The notes: a model not told the origin generated them from the letters alone. Shown: positions 11,436 to 24,028, numbered from the stretch's first letter. The stretch is 64,000 nt of DNA from Ulva prolifera (GCA_023078555.1 CM041201.1:3603713-3667712), one strand, 5' to 3'. Translations and numbers: made by a program.

Positions 11436-11993
11436 ATGGGGAAGCTGATTCTACCGGTCAGTACTCTCGAAGATGTTACACGGCATCGCGCTGAGTTCGA
11501 AAGAGCCAGTATACATGGATACGAAACCCGAGATGCCATGATCAGGTAAGTAATCAGCAGGTCCAGAAGGACGTACGCTAGACATTATGCGTTCTGTTTG
11601 GCATGCTGCTCTTCCACTGCCTTCCGATATGACTGCTTCTAGACCCGCGATTGGTGCAGGCTAATCTGGGCTCAAGTCCATTCAGCGGACAAGCGCCATC
11701 AAAGAGATGGCGTGAAGGCAGCAGACCAGCTGATGCAACTAGGCATTGACGAGAAGAGGCAGCTGATGTACCTTGCAGCTGTAGGTGAGTATAACCTGGG
11801 GCGAGCAGTAGATGCACGGCAAAGACTGAAGACTTTGCTTCAAGAGCAGCCTGACTTCAGCCAAGCAAACGCTTTACTTACAGCAGTAGACGATAAGCTG
11901 ACATCAGATACACTCATGGCAGGGGGTGCTATTGCAGCCGTGGGTGCGGTTGCAGGCATCGTTCTTGGCGCCCTCATCTCAGGCAAGCGATGA
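11436..11993 (+). CDS. FIS1: FIS1 fission protein, copy B, with C-terminal membrane anchor
   Basis: Exons 11436-11545 and 11660-11993 give 147 residues. The start ATG leads into MGKLILPVSTLEDVTRHRAE, which fits the N-terminal helix of FIS1. The TPR-like core has LIWAQVHSADKRHQRDGVKA and YLAAVGEYNLGRAVDARQRL. It ends with a hydrophobic helix (GGAIAAVGAVAGIVLGALI) and the basic tail SGKR, as expected for tail insertion into the outer mitochondrial or peroxisomal membrane. Length is normal (human FIS1 is 152 residues). It lies downstream of copy A in the same orientation, with an intron at the equivalent place (after TMLE in A, AMIR in B, both phase 2), so the two genes arose by tandem duplication. 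Confidence 0.88.
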
Positions 11994-13589
11994 CGGAGCA
12001 AGATGCATCCACGATGGTTCTTCAGTATCAGAGCCGCCTCGACAGCCCAGAAACTCGCCCCTTTCTGCACTCAGCCATGCGCTGGCTGCTGTGCCAGCAG
12101 TGTTCAACGTGCCATCATCTCGTACGGTAGCAGTACATCATGTCCAAGCCATGGCCACCACACGAGCTCCATCTGACTTAACATGCCTTTAGTGTGGCAT
12201 GTGTATCGGCCATGCACAATGCCAACCATGTACACAATGGTAGTGTGCAGCGCCAGTGTAGGCCTCTTGTCGGTCACCTTCCTGCCGCCCGGGACAGGAA
12301 CGAGGAAGGCTGTATAGCACCTGCCACAGCAGATCCTGTCAAGAGTGACGGTCGCATATGCTGTGTAACAGCAATGTATATCCTGCAGCAGAACATGTAA
12401 AAAATTTTTGTTTGATGTGCAAGGTTTCACTGGTACTACATTGTGCCTTTTGAGCCACTGATGGCCATATTGAAGCATGTGAACAGATCATGATGTCCAC
12501 AGTGAGACGGACTCTGGTGGAGGCATGCTCGCCGGAGGCATGCTCGCCTGAACGTGCTGCTTGGGCATTCTGCAAGTGTGGTGATGCTTACTGTTGCAGA
12601 AAGTACCCAACCGCCTGTTCTGCCATGCTTCACTCATGTGAAAGGCTGTCGGGTGGACAACATCAGAGCCAAAAGCACATCATGATGTCAATGACCTGCA
12701 TTTGCATTGATGCCATCTCACGAGAACTGAAATGGACTCTGCATCGTGGCATGTCCATTAGCATCTGGGATAGGAAGGCAACATTTCCTGTGCCTAAAAC
12801 GTGGCAACCATGGCTTCCAGAAAAGAGCGCAGATCCTGGGGATGGTTCTGCAAGCATGATGCACCAGAATAGAGCCATGTACTGTGCTCCCTGGGCTCAG
12901 CTGGGCGATCTCTGCACCCAAACATAACCGTACCGGGCATGATCTCGGACTCAGTGCTTCACACGGTCACAACTGACAAAGTACTGCATGAAGGGCGCTG
13001 CAATAGCTGTCCTTTAATCCCATGAAACGTCGACACAGTGAGGGTACATGATGCAAGCGGTGCTACCTGCCTTTGAAAATGTCATCGGAACATCCGCCAT
13101 ACCGATGAGGCAATTGGCCAATCCACCCGGGGGAGGAGAATCACGAACACCATCAATCAGCGCACACCCAGCCGAAACATCAGCCAGAGCAAGCCCACCT
13201 GACTCTGTCCGTGTGACTCATGCGCTTCACCCGTTCGACTGATCCCATCCAGTCGGACCTGTGTTGGATTGGTTAGTAAAGCTGATTCAGTTCCATTTCA
13301 CACGTGGAGAGAACATGGCCACAGGTGCGATCGGCGTTACTATGCCAGATCGCTTCCAGCGTGTCACCAAAGCCCAGCCCATGCGATTTCGCCACACCAA
13401 CATCACGTTTTGATGCAGCGACATCCGGACGGACATACGTATCTTCGATTTGGTCTTCATGGTGTCTGCGTAAGCGGTGTCAGCTGTAGGTGCACCGAGG
13501 TCGTCCGCCCAGCACACCCGCACAGATTCTTTGTACACACCAGGCAATCGCCGTTGCGGAAGCGCAAGCTAAGCGTTTACAGCTGGAAG
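11994..13589. other. Intergenic region, FIS1-B / sulfotransferase-BCAT-like gene
   Basis: About 1.6 kb holding the 3' flank of FIS1-B and the 5' flank of the next gene. A short direct repeat (GGAGGCATGCTCGCC-like, twice) is at 12520-12550. No coding sequence I can support. Confidence 0.4.
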
Positions 13590-16500
13590 ATGGTGTTGAC
13601 TGTGTGGTCCGGGCCGAGATGTTGCTCAACAGCGTTGATGTACAGTTTCGGTCAGCGTTCCGATATGATCGTGTACGACGAGCCGCTGTATGCAGCCTAC
13701 CTGATGCAAACGGGCACGGCTCGCCCGTACAGGGAGCAGGTATGTTGTGCTTTGAACATTCCTGCTCAGTGCCGCTGGCGCTTTGCGAGATACCAAGACT
13801 GAATTGCATGCACTGGTGGGCTGGGCCACACACCTGCACCTCGCCAGAGTGTATGTGCATTGGCCCCAGGACCTTCAACACGGCAGACACCAGCACGCAG
13901 GTTCTCAAGTCACAATCTAGCGATGGTGAATCTGTCATGGCGGTTCTCAGTCGCCAGACAAAGGACAAGCACGTCTACGCAAAGCAGATGGGCAAGTTCA
14001 TCAGCTGCATCCAGAGGCGATGGCTCAAGCAAGGCGTACACATCGTAAGTCCCACGCCCACCTCATGTTCTGTTGCACGTTCGCTGGGCAGCTGCAAGCA
14101 CCACTCCAGCCTGTGCGGGGCGTCCAAAACGCGCAAGACTGACATTGCCACGAGCTAGACCTCCTCCTTGCGCTGCACATCCAGGCCAGATGCCCCACAC
14201 CAGTCCCTGGCGAAGCGTAGAGCATGAGGGCCCACAACAAGCCACCGTGCTGCTGCAGGTGCTGGCACGTGAGCCGCTGAAGGTCGTCAACAGCTTCTCC
14301 GAAGTGCTGGACACGACCCTAGAAGAGACGTCGTACCCAGCCCTGTGCCGGATCGTCTCAGAGCTGCGTGCCCTCGGGTGCTGTCCCCATCCCATCCGCA
14401 CACCTGCCACAGTGTGCAGCTGCCACAGTGTGCAGCTGCCACAGTGTGCAGCTACCCTGTCCTCGGCGCGGTCGTTGGCCGTATCAGTCCCTGCTTTCGC
14501 CGACGAACACCCGCTACGGCAAGTGGTCCCGGTCATCCTCAGTCGAACTCCCACCAAGGATGTTGCTAGTACAGACAACACTGCTTTACTGTGCTTGATC
14601 CCCATCAACGTATGTGACACATGCATGGAGGCCGCACGGGGAACCACCGCCAGCCACTGCCTACGCCATCAGCCTCCCGCAGCCAGCCCGGTCTCAATGA
14701 AGCTGCCGTGAGCCTAACCTCCACCCCGTGTCCGACCGGGCTCTCGCGATCATCTGCCCGTCCCTGGGGGTGCTCAAGCTGATGGCCGCTAGGGTGCCGA
14801 TCATTGCGTCGTCTTGTTGTTTGATGTTTCGATCGATCATGATTTTGCACTGCGTCGCGGCAGTGCGAGCCAGCACACACTGCACTGAAGCAGCACCGTG
14901 GGACACCATCGTTCCACGCAGCATCCCGCATGCGCACACCTCAGGGTGCCATGCATGCAGGAAGCAGCCGGTGGTCGTGCTCGCGGACGACCTCATCGCG
15001 AACCCTGAGGGCATGCTGCGTGCTATGTGCTCGCACGCTGGCCTCGACTTTGACCCCGCCATGCTGCGCTGGCCCGCAGGGCCGAAGCCGTACGACGGCG
15101 TGTGGGCGTCGTACTGGTACCGCTCTGTCCACCAGTCCAACGGTGCTCCCCGGCCTCCCTCCTGCAGCTGCATCTGGCTGCGTGCGCTTGCGTGTGCATG
15201 TGCGCGAGCGAGGTCACTAGGGTATGCACGTGGCAACTCCAGTCGGCGCGGGCATGTCAAGTGTGTATGTATGCAGCCCTGTCCTCGTTGCAGTCGGTGC
15301 AGTTTCCGCAACGGCAACAGCTGGGTCACTGCCGGGAGCATGCGGCAGCCTTCTGCAGGTGTCTCGACACGGTCTGGACTTTCGGTGTGTGCAGCGTTCC
15401 ACCCGCCGCCAGCTGCCGCACAAACTCTGTCTGTCCACATACGCATCTCGTCCATGCATGCAGCAGACCTACCCCTGCCTGGTCCCCGGCAGGCGACGGC
15501 TGATGCCAAAGCGGGGCCCCACAGCACGCGCCGGAAGATCACTGCTGCCCCGGTGCAGGGTGGGGTGAGCCCGGCAGCGCCCTCAAGCCACAGCAGCCTG
15601 TGCCGCCGGCGCTCAAGCCGATGCTGCATGAGTGCTACGCGATGTACGACCTCCTGCTGCCGTACGCCCTCAAGGCCGCGCCGGTGCCGGGCGCCACGGC
15701 CGCGCTCGCGCAGCAGCTCTCCGCCGCCTCGCTGCACTCCCCACGCCTACGCCACACAGTGGACGCCGCGGCCACTCCCTCCAGTGCGCCCCATGCATCG
15801 TGCACAACGCGTTTCATAGGTGCCCTCGTGTAGCCGCAGCGCGCTTGGCAGCCCCCCTGTGCACAAATGTGCAGGCTGCGATGCAGCGCTGCGGGACGTG
15901 CGGCCGGTGCGCTGCATGCCTCCCGCATTCTTTGCTCCCACGCTGAGCTCCTCTGCTCCCACACCTCTGCTCCCACACTGCATATCTTTTCAAGCAGGTA
16001 GCTTCCTGACTGTTCCCAGTGGGCAGAGGAGTACACGTCCCGCCACTGACGCACCCGCTGCGTTCTCTTGACCACTTGTGCGGCAGCATCATAGCGAACC
16101 TACATACTGTAGCCCGCTTACACCGTGGAGCCACACACATCCCCCATCCCCTCCGGGCCGCCTGCCTGCATGACCTGCCGTCTGACAAACGCTACGCTGC
16201 AGACCAGAAGGGTGCGGCAGGTGAGCTAACGGCGCATGCGTTTGAGGCGGACCCGCGCAACGAGGACATGCTCATCGCCATCCGCGACGGCCTCTCACAC
16301 CGCCTCGTGTTCCAGTGGCGGCCCGCCGCGAAGGTGTCGGCGCTCGACGCAGGCTTCCTGCTCGGGGATGGAGTGTGGGAGGGCATCCGCGTCCACAAGG
16401 GCTGCCTCCTTTTTGTGTGGGTGCGGCTCCCCCACCCTGCATGCATGCGCTGTCGCGCCGAGGCGGGTGTATGCCGGCGACTGTTGTGAGGCGGACGAAT

Positions 16501-18431
16501 GGCGCGGTGGAGGAGTCAGCTGGGACTTGTGGCGCAGGCGCACCTGCGGCGGCTGTACACGGCAGCCAAGGCCCTTCAGATCCACCTCGACGTGACGCCG
16601 CGGCAGCTGCTGGGCATGCTGCGCCGCACGCTGGAAGTCAACGCCATGCGCGACGCCTCCGGCGCGTACCTGCGCCTCGTGGTCTCGCGTGGTGTCAAGG
16701 CTACCCCTAACCAGGACCCCCGCACGACCCTCGGCGATCCGACGATCGCGATCCTGCCGGAGTGGAAGACCGCGAGCCCCGAGAAGGCGGAGCAGGTGTC
16801 CCCCGCTGTCCTCCATGCGTGCATGCGCAGTGCTGCACTGCCCTACTGAAGGTGCTGTGAGTGCTGCCGCGCCTGCTGTGAGTCCGCATGTCGTGCAGTG
16901 GCTATGTGTGGTAGGTGGTGGTGCTACACACGCCATACGTGATCACATCACAGAGCGCCGCTCTGCAATCTCCGGGTGGTTCGCGGCCATCGCAACAGCA
17001 AAGCAGACACCAGTTCGGTGTCTTCTAGTCAGCCGGCGTCGCCTGTGACACCAAGCCATGCTGCAGCCTCACCATACTCTTGACGACGCCACAGGTTTTC
17101 ATGAGTCTTCTCAAACGGCCACAAGGTGCAATCGGGCGCTGCGTTGTTTTAGAAAATGTGTGAGTTGCATCCCCTGGTGCAGGGGATCCGCCTCGCGACG
17201 GTGGCGACCCGGCGCGGCCGCCCGGACGTGCAGGAGCCGATGTGGAACAGCCTCAGCAAGCTCAACTGCATATCTGCATGCATTGCGGCGACTAACGCTG
17301 GAGCCGATGAGGGCCTCATGCTCGACCCCTCAGGCTTCGTCGCCACCTGCAACAGCACGAACTTCTTCATCATCGTCTGCTCTGCCGCTGCGCGCGACGC
17401 CCCCTTTGACCCCCGCACCGGCGGCGAAGAGGAGTTCCTGGAGGGCACGTCCGGCGTGCTGCGCGGGTCGGCGGCGGAAGGCGTGGAGCTGTGGGCGCCA
17501 CCGCGGCGGCACCAGATGGCGGGCGTGACACGCGGGAATGTGCTGCTCGTGGCGGCAGAGCTTGGGCTCACGGTGCAAGAGAAGGACTTCACGCTGACGG
17601 ACGTTTATGGCGCACTCGAGGCATTTGTGACCGGCACGGCGCCAGGCGTGCTGCCTGTGGCAGAGGTGGGGTCCGGAAGTAATCTGTGGGGTGCAGAATT
17701 GCATGCAGGCTCTCTGGCACACTCTGTGATTGCTGTGATCGGGCTGTGATGGCTGGTCTCTGCAGCTGTGATCGGATTCATGGGTGATTGATTGAGCTTG
17801 AAAACGCACTTGGTCACTTGCTCTCGTCATTGGTCACCCAAGCCACAGCATGATGCATTCAAAATCAGCGTCCCCGTATGTACACACCTGTCGGGAAGAT
17901 TTTTCTCACGTCCATACGGAAGTGGTGTGGTTGAGGATAGCGATCCGACAAGCCTATGGATCAGTGCATGGCTCCTCGATCGGTGTGTTATTGAAGTGCA
18001 TGAGAGGTGCTGACCGTCGTGTGTGGCTAATATTAATTAATCGAGGCAAGATGGCCGGCCGCATAATGCCTGTGTGTCTATAGCAGGAGCTCAACGACCG
18101 TGCGCGAGGCCCACAAAACTCCAGGCGGACAGATGTTGCTTTTCTGGCTGTCGTGCAGAGGCTGGTGCATGAAATTACATGGCCTGCAATACGCGCCACC
18201 TATTTGCTGTCCCTGTGGCACTGGCAACATGTTTCCGTGTGCTGATGCTGCAGTTTGCAATTGCTCACTGCCTGGGCTGGGGTACAGGTAGACGGGCGCA
18301 GAATTGGTGATGGCCAGTGTGGCGTCCGCACTCGCGAGATTCAGCAGGCGTATGCACAGATGATTGAAGACTACGTAAGCGAGTCAAAGAGCGAAGGGCA
18401 TGGGCCTGCAATAGAGCAGGCTCTGACATAA
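13590..18431 (+). CDS. Sulfotransferase-like / class IV aminotransferase fusion (branched-chain-aminotransferase-like protein)
   Basis: Homologue of the plant BCAT-like proteins (Arabidopsis At5g27410/At3g05190 type), whose physiological reaction is not settled. Exons: 13590-13739, 13901-14044, 14259-14377, 14961-15142, 15559-15819, 16203-16420, 16538-16795, 17183-17665, 18288-18431; 652 residues, all phases consistent. The N-terminal sulfotransferase-like half shows a 5'-PAPS-loop-like stretch (WSGPRCCSTALMYSF), then YDEPLYAAYLMQTG and DGVWASYWYRSVHQSN. The C-terminal half is a fold-type IV PLP enzyme: DAGFLLGDGVWEGIRVHKG, HLRRLYTAAKALQI, a Lys-containing segment (SLSKLNCISACIAATNAGA) and GLMLDPSGFVATCNSTNFF. 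At the usual catalytic-Lys position plants have SKIHHNN; here it is NSLSKLN, with Lys kept. The exon 6 donor (16414 or 16420) and the exon 5/6 join are the weakest points. Confidence 0.85.
14405..14453 (+). repeat. Three tandem copies of a 16-bp unit
   Basis: TGCCACAGTGTGCAGC occurs three times in a row, inside intron 3 of the sulfotransferase-BCAT-like gene. Each unit ends in a potential splice acceptor (GTGTGCAG). Confidence 0.85.
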
Positions 18432-19037
18432 TTCCTCATGCTGGGTGCCACTAAGCAGCTGTCAAGTGTATGCAATTGTCCCTTTTTCATGTTTGCCGAC
18501 TTTTCCCTGCCGTACAGCTCCCAGCCACTTGTGCTCAGAGTTGTGCGAATGTGGGCTTTTTGTGGGTCAAGTGTTTCTTGTGCCATCTCTCCTGGCACAG
18601 GTATAGACCATCATGTATAGCAAGTCAGTACAATATGCCCACATGGCATCGGTCATGAACCCCAAGAGCCAGTGGAAGTTTCGGAGAGGTGCTCCTGTGT
18701 GCTACAGAGTCCTAGTCCTGTTATCACAGTTCTGTTGCCATCACCTTTGTAAAACCTTTCCATTGACACCAACTGTCCAAAGCATAGTGCCGCACACAGC
18801 CTTGTCGGTGGGGAGGTTGTGGTGACAACCCTCCTTTTGGTGCGGCTGCAAGTATCGGCGGCAGAACATGTCATCACCACCTGAGGTCGTCTTGTCATGT
18901 TTGCCCACACTGGACTGCGGTCAACAGTTCTTCGACAGCGGGATCCTCACACGTCAAAACCTAGATGTGAATCTCATCAGTCGCCCATGCTTCCAATCAA
19001 CACGTCGGCAGCAACTTTGCCAGCGCTCCTGCCTGAG
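18432..19037. other. Convergent intergenic region
   Basis: About 600 bases between the 3' ends of the sulfotransferase-BCAT-like gene (+) and DRC5 (-). No feature recognised. Confidence 0.4.
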
Positions 19038-21980
19038 TCAGTTGCTCGAGTGTTTCAGGAGTCGCCGGCGTGCAGCTGTCTCAGCCCGCGCTGTCAGGGT
19101 GTCCTGCACGCTCCTGCCACGTCAGCCTGCCGCCCATGCTGACAGTCATTGCCTCACACAGCGCTTGCGCCGGATTGTTTGTACCCTGTGGTACTACACG
19201 CCTCTCCTTGTAACACACAAAGCTTGCATCCAGTCGCCTGTAACTAATCAATACCGCTGACTTGTGGAGACCACAGGAAGCGGCCCGATGTGCAGGCCGC
19301 ACGCAGCTCCACGCCATCCGCAGCGTGGCAAGTGGCCACAGTCGCCCTCGCCCTGCCACCGACCCTGCTCACTGCTGCTGAGAAGCAGGCATGTCAGTGT
19401 TTGTGTGAGCTGACGTTGATACAAGGCATCATCCACAGCACAAAGATGCGATGGGGACCAGCTGCGGGCACGCCTTATCCCCACAAATCTCTGCCCATTT
19501 GTGAGTGCCATCTGATGCAACAGTCCCACCGATACGTTTGTCTTTCGCCTGGTGAGACAGGCCCTAGCGGTGCAAAAGCTTGTGGCAGGGTGGCGCAGGG
19601 GGTCCGCGCACCTGAACGGCTTGCAGGTCCGCGTCAGCGAGGCCGCAGTGTGCCAGCGAGCACACTTCCAGCGCCGGCGCCCCCTCCACCGCAGCCCGCA
19701 CAGCCGCGCCGCCCTCCACACCAAACTGGTTTCCCAGCAGCCCCACCTCGCGCAGCACGCCGTTGAACGGCAGGCACTTGGTGAGGGCCTTGGCCGAGAA
19801 GGCGGCGAGGCCATTGCAGCCGAGGTCGAGGCGCTCGAGGCGGGGGTGGTGCCGCAACGCGTCAACGACGGCGCGGCCCCCCTCGTCGCCGAGGCGGTTC
19901 AGCCGCAGGCCCAGGCTGCACAGTGCCGTGTTGGTGCGTAGCGCGCGGCCGAGCGCGCGGCCGCCCTCCGTGTGGATCTGCACAGCCACCGCAGCACGTA
20001 GCATGAATGAACCTCGAATTCCGGACTACGCCCACTCGGGACACTGAACGTGTCAGGTATGCGCAACAGTCTCGATGGTATGCAGGTGCTGCCTTAGTGA
20101 TACACGGGCGCAGTGCTGCCAGCCTCTGCAGGTCATGTCTTTGCCAGTTGGCATCTGGGTCCAGGAGCTGAGTCCTGGCAGGTGAGAAGGAAGTGCGGCA
20201 TGCAAAATGCATCCAGGCGCCTTGGTGGCAGGCCCCTGAGCAGCTGTACCCAAATCAGACCAACCTCCAACAGCACTGTGGTGCAGTTTGCAGACTTCCC
20301 AGTTCCTGCTCCATATCGTCACGGCAGGGAGGTGCTAATCGGCTGGCAGAACTAGCCATTCGCAACTCACGTGCGCGGCGGCGCTGGTCTGTGACACTCC
20401 GAGTCCGGTGTGCACTGGCACAGGGGGGCCGGCGGCACACCTTATTGTTCGACAGGTCAACGACCTGGAGGATGGAGTTGGGATTGAGGAGCTTCGCGAG
20501 GGCGCGCACGCCACGGTCCGCGATGCGGTTGGCGCTCAGGTCGAGGTGCACGACGGAGACGTTGTTGATGAGGCCGCTGGCGAGCATGCGCAGCTTGTCG
20601 TCGTCAAGAAGTGCGCCCCGCAGGTCGAGCACGACGAGCGTCTCGCAGAACTCGAGGCAGCGCGCGAGCGAGCGGCAGTCGCTGAGCTTGATGCCGAAGA
20701 GCGCGCGGTCGTAGTCCATGCCGACGGCGCGCATGCCGTAGCGCAGCGCGAGCGTTGTCAGCGAGCTGCAGGCGCGAGGGCATTGCCTCAGTGAAGGGCA
20801 GGGTGTTGCGGAGGGTCCCCGCTGGTGCACAGGGCATGCATTGGCAATTGCCGCCGGACACCATCACACTACGGTAAATCTGAGTTGGATGAAAACAAGC
20901 ACGCATCATGACGCGCCTGCGAGAGGATCGGCTTAGCACCCCGGGGGGCGGACATGATGTGGGTGCATACAGATATTCTGAATGTGTGGCTGGTTTGGAC
21001 ATGATGGGCTGCTGTGCTTCTGTTGATGAGGTGGAATGCAGTGGGTGCGTGTCATCGCGGCGAGGCCAGCAGCTCCTATCAAGGAGACCTCCAGATTAGC
21101 TGTTGATGCCACAATGCTATAGTGTCCAGATATGCACTGGTTTCAACGCTTGGTGGTCAGCACAGACATCACCATGCTGAGCTGGCTTGCTTACGTCGTT
21201 GACAGTGTACAGCTGTATGAGCGTCTCACTGAGTGGTGTGAAATGCGGGAGAGATCTGCTGACTGCAGGAGTGGGAACTGCAGAAAGGGGGGGACGGTGC
21301 TCTGGCGATCAGTCCATGTGAATATGCAAAGGGGTTTCACATGGTTGTGAGCTGCGCGCACTTTCCGAGACCGTCAAAAATGATTTCGAGGTTGAGGTGG
21401 CTCGGGAGCTGCTCCAACAGGAGCTTCTGAACAAATCGTGCAGAGAACGCAAGCAAACGCTTAAGATCTTCCATAGCGTCCACCTCTATATCAAATCTAC
21501 ATGAATCGGCAGTAAGTCAGCTGACCTATTTCCAGGTTCAGCACAGGCTGGGTCAGCATCATGTCTCACAAGAGCAAGGACATACTCTTCAATGGTGTCT
21601 TGCAGATTTCGTTCGAAGTACAGCTGTTTGAATGAACCTCCGTGCTTGTTGGCATCGCAGTTAGTCCATCTCGATTGGCTGCGGTGCTTCCAGTAGGCCT
21701 CGTCTGAAATGGCTGTTCCAGCCAGTTCCAGCGGCAGATCCAGTGGCAGTTTCTCGACGACTGCCCCATGGAAGTTTGGAGACACGTGGCATAGAGTCGA
21801 CCTTTCGAACTGGTTTGCAACAGCTTGCACGCAGATGTCCTGCAGGTCACCACGTACAGTGCCAGTGACACGCGAACGTCAGCTGACGTGTCCTGCAGCA
21901 GGAAGCACCTTTAGGTGTGGAACAAAATTTGGCGTCACATCGCTCAGCTGGTGTTGCTTTGTGATCGTTTCTGCTGTCAT
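19038..21980 (-). CDS. DRC5: Dynein regulatory complex subunit 5 (TCTE1-like LRR protein)
   Basis: Subunit of the nexin-dynein regulatory complex of motile axonemes. Exons 21980-21909, 21839-21545, 21467-21362, 20765-20441 and 19977-19612 join in phase. The N-terminus matches human TCTE1: VTPNFVPHLK joined to DICVQAVANQF, then AISDEAYWKHRSQSRW and GGSFKQLYFERNLQ. The junction LRYGMRAVGMDYDRALFGI matches the human YDVKDCGMNFEWNLFLF region. RNI-type leucine-rich repeats follow (VVHLDLSANRIADRGVRALA, LCSLGLRLNRLGDEGGRAV, LERLDLGCNGLAAFSAKALT). The last exon is tentative (19103-19038, ending AETAARRRLLKHSSN), and a piece of the final repeat expected between 19104 and 19611 was not found, so the C-terminus is incomplete. 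The gene faces NME7 head-to-head. Confidence 0.88.
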
Positions 21981-22474
21981 TTTCTGAACGGCACAGCGCA
22001 CTACGCAGAGGGGCGACAAATCGAGTCACCATCGACCTGTGAAGGGGCTGCCTTCTACAAGTGCGTGTGAGCGACGCACACCTGGAGTGCCTCTCACGCA
22101 ACATGCAACCTCCCAAACTGAGTGTGCCTGCATGCAGGTGCAAGACCGCTAGCGGATGTGGATGCTCGTGTTCAAGTGTGCGTGTAGCCACGCTGCTGCA
22201 CGGTGAAACAAATAGTGCAACATGCATTCCCATTGCCCATGATACCTCACAGAAAAGGTCACGGTGATCACGTCAGAGAAATCGTGATGCAGCCATCTCA
22301 GTCGGAGACGGCCTCCCCTACTACTGCTCTGGAGCGTTTGAATCCCGTGGGAACAGCTAAGTAGCAACAATCGCACGCACCTGCAGCCATTGATCAGGAG
22401 GGTAGCAGGAGAGATATTGGATGCTGTAGCGTTGCTGGACTTGTCAATCTCCTACCCCGCGGTTGTCCAGCACA
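21981..22474. promoter_or_regulatory. Bidirectional intergenic region between DRC5 and NME7
   Basis: Only 494 bases separate the start codons of two divergent axonemal genes, so this probably acts as a shared promoter. I did not find a convincing RFX X-box; a single half-site-like AGCAAC is near 22365. The region is otherwise unremarkable. Confidence 0.45.
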
Positions 22475-24028
22475 ATGAGTGACACTGAACGCTTGGCGTT
22501 CATCGCTAACTGGTTAGACGGCGTCTCGGGTGTCAAATGGACCTATCAATTGATGGTTTACCCAAAGTCTAGTGAAGTCGAGATGTTTGATTGTAAGACG
22601 AGGAGGACTTTCCTGAAGAAAACCAAAGTGGAATTGAAGCCAGAGAGGGTGTACGTTGGGGCGCGTGTCACCATTTTCGGGAGGCAGCTCGATATAACAG
22701 ACTATGGGGACGAGTATACCAGGAAAGCTTTGGAGGATGTTCAACAAAGGTGGGTGTAGCAATATTGCACATGTCGTGTAGGTGGCGCTGTCGCCTGGAA
22801 AAGAAGAGGCAACAATATCATGCAGGACCTTGGCAATGATCAAACCTGACGCTGTCCAGCACGCTGGGGCAATCATCCACGCGCTAGAACAGGAGGGCTT
22901 CCTCATCAGCAAGCTCAGAATGTGCCAATTGACCAAGGCAGAAGCATGCCAATTTTATGATGTTCACAATGGCAAGCCTTTTTTTGATAAGCTGACCGGG
23001 TTCATGTCATCAGGATCCATCATTGCCATGGAACTGCTGGCAAAGGATGCCATTGCGAAATGGCGAGCTCTTATTGGGCCGACTGACTCGAATCAGGCCC
23101 GTGCAACCGCACCAAACTCCATCAGAGCCCAGTTCGGGACGGACGGAACATGCAACGCATGCCATGGATCTGATGCCGTTGAAACCGCCGACCAGGTACA
23201 CAAACCTCCCTGAGTCCTTGAAGGTTGACAGCAAATTCTAATCCTGGTGAAATGAGCTGGTGCCATGCACACATGTACACCCCTCTGAGACGGGCACAGC
23301 GTCAGTGTGTGCTGTAAGCACGCATACCACGTTCGTGTGACACTACACAAGCTGCACAAAGATTGTTTGTAGGAGTCAAAGTTCTTCTTCGGTCCTGGCA
23401 GCAGGCGAGGCGTAATCGACATCTCCTCTGGCACAACGCTTGCGATCGTGAAGCCCCATGCACTTGCTGAACATCATGCTGGTGCCATCATCAGCTCCAT
23501 CACACAGTCTGGACTCGATCTGCGACAGCTAGAGCTATTTTCGGTCGATCGCGCTGCCGCAGGCGAGTTCTACGAGGTCTACAGGGGTGTGGTGGCACCT
23601 TCCGAGTTTTCCAATATGGTAGATGAGCTCACATCTGGGCCCTGCCTGGCTGCTGAGATTTCCAGCAGGTATGCTGCACACTCGAGTTCCAGTCAGCTAG
23701 GACCATCACAAGCAATATGCCTGAACAGTTATGGAGGCACTCTTTCAGGGAACATGACAACAGCAACCAAATCTGTTTTGACAAAGGCGCTAGAACATGA
23801 GGTGTAAGGCCATGATTGTGCAGGAGCCAGGGTAACTCTGTGGAGCACTGGAGGGAAGTATGTGGGCCGTCTGACCCCGAGGTGGCTAAGGTGCTGAGGC
23901 CAAAAACGTTACGTGCACAGTTTGGAAGGACAAAAAAGCAGAATGCGGTCCACTGTACAGACCTGGAAGATGATGGGCCTTTGGAGGTTCAATACTTCTT
24001 CCAGATTTTGCAAGCCATTGGTGGGTAA
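22475..24028 (+). CDS. NME7: NME7: DM10 domain plus two nucleoside diphosphate kinase domains
   Basis: Axonemal and gamma-tubulin-ring-associated NDK family member (FAP67 in Chlamydomonas). Exons 22475-22749, 22826-23195, 23373-23668 and 23824-24028 give 381 residues (human 376). Domain order: DM10 (about 1-92; ERLAFIANWLDG, MFDCKTRRTFLKKTK, IFGRQLDITDYGDEY), NDK A (about 93-215; LAMIKPDAVQHAGAII, SIRAQFGTDG, NACHGSD with the catalytic-type His), and NDK B (about 230-381; LAIVKPHALAEHHAGAII, FYEVYRGVV, TLRAQFGRTKKQNAVHCTD, ending LEVQYFFQILQAIGG). The second domain keeps NAVHCTD as in human. An in-frame TTG just upstream is unlikely to be used; ATG at 22475 matches family starts. Divergent from DRC5. 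Confidence 0.95.

Noticed and set aside
19104-19611. Missing last LRR exon of DRC5
   Set aside because: I searched all three minus frames for the expected repeat and found no convincing segment, so I left the gap open rather than assign one.
21981-22474. RFX X-box in the DRC5/NME7 promoter region
   Set aside because: Only a half-site-like AGCAAC is present; no paired half-site at the right spacing.
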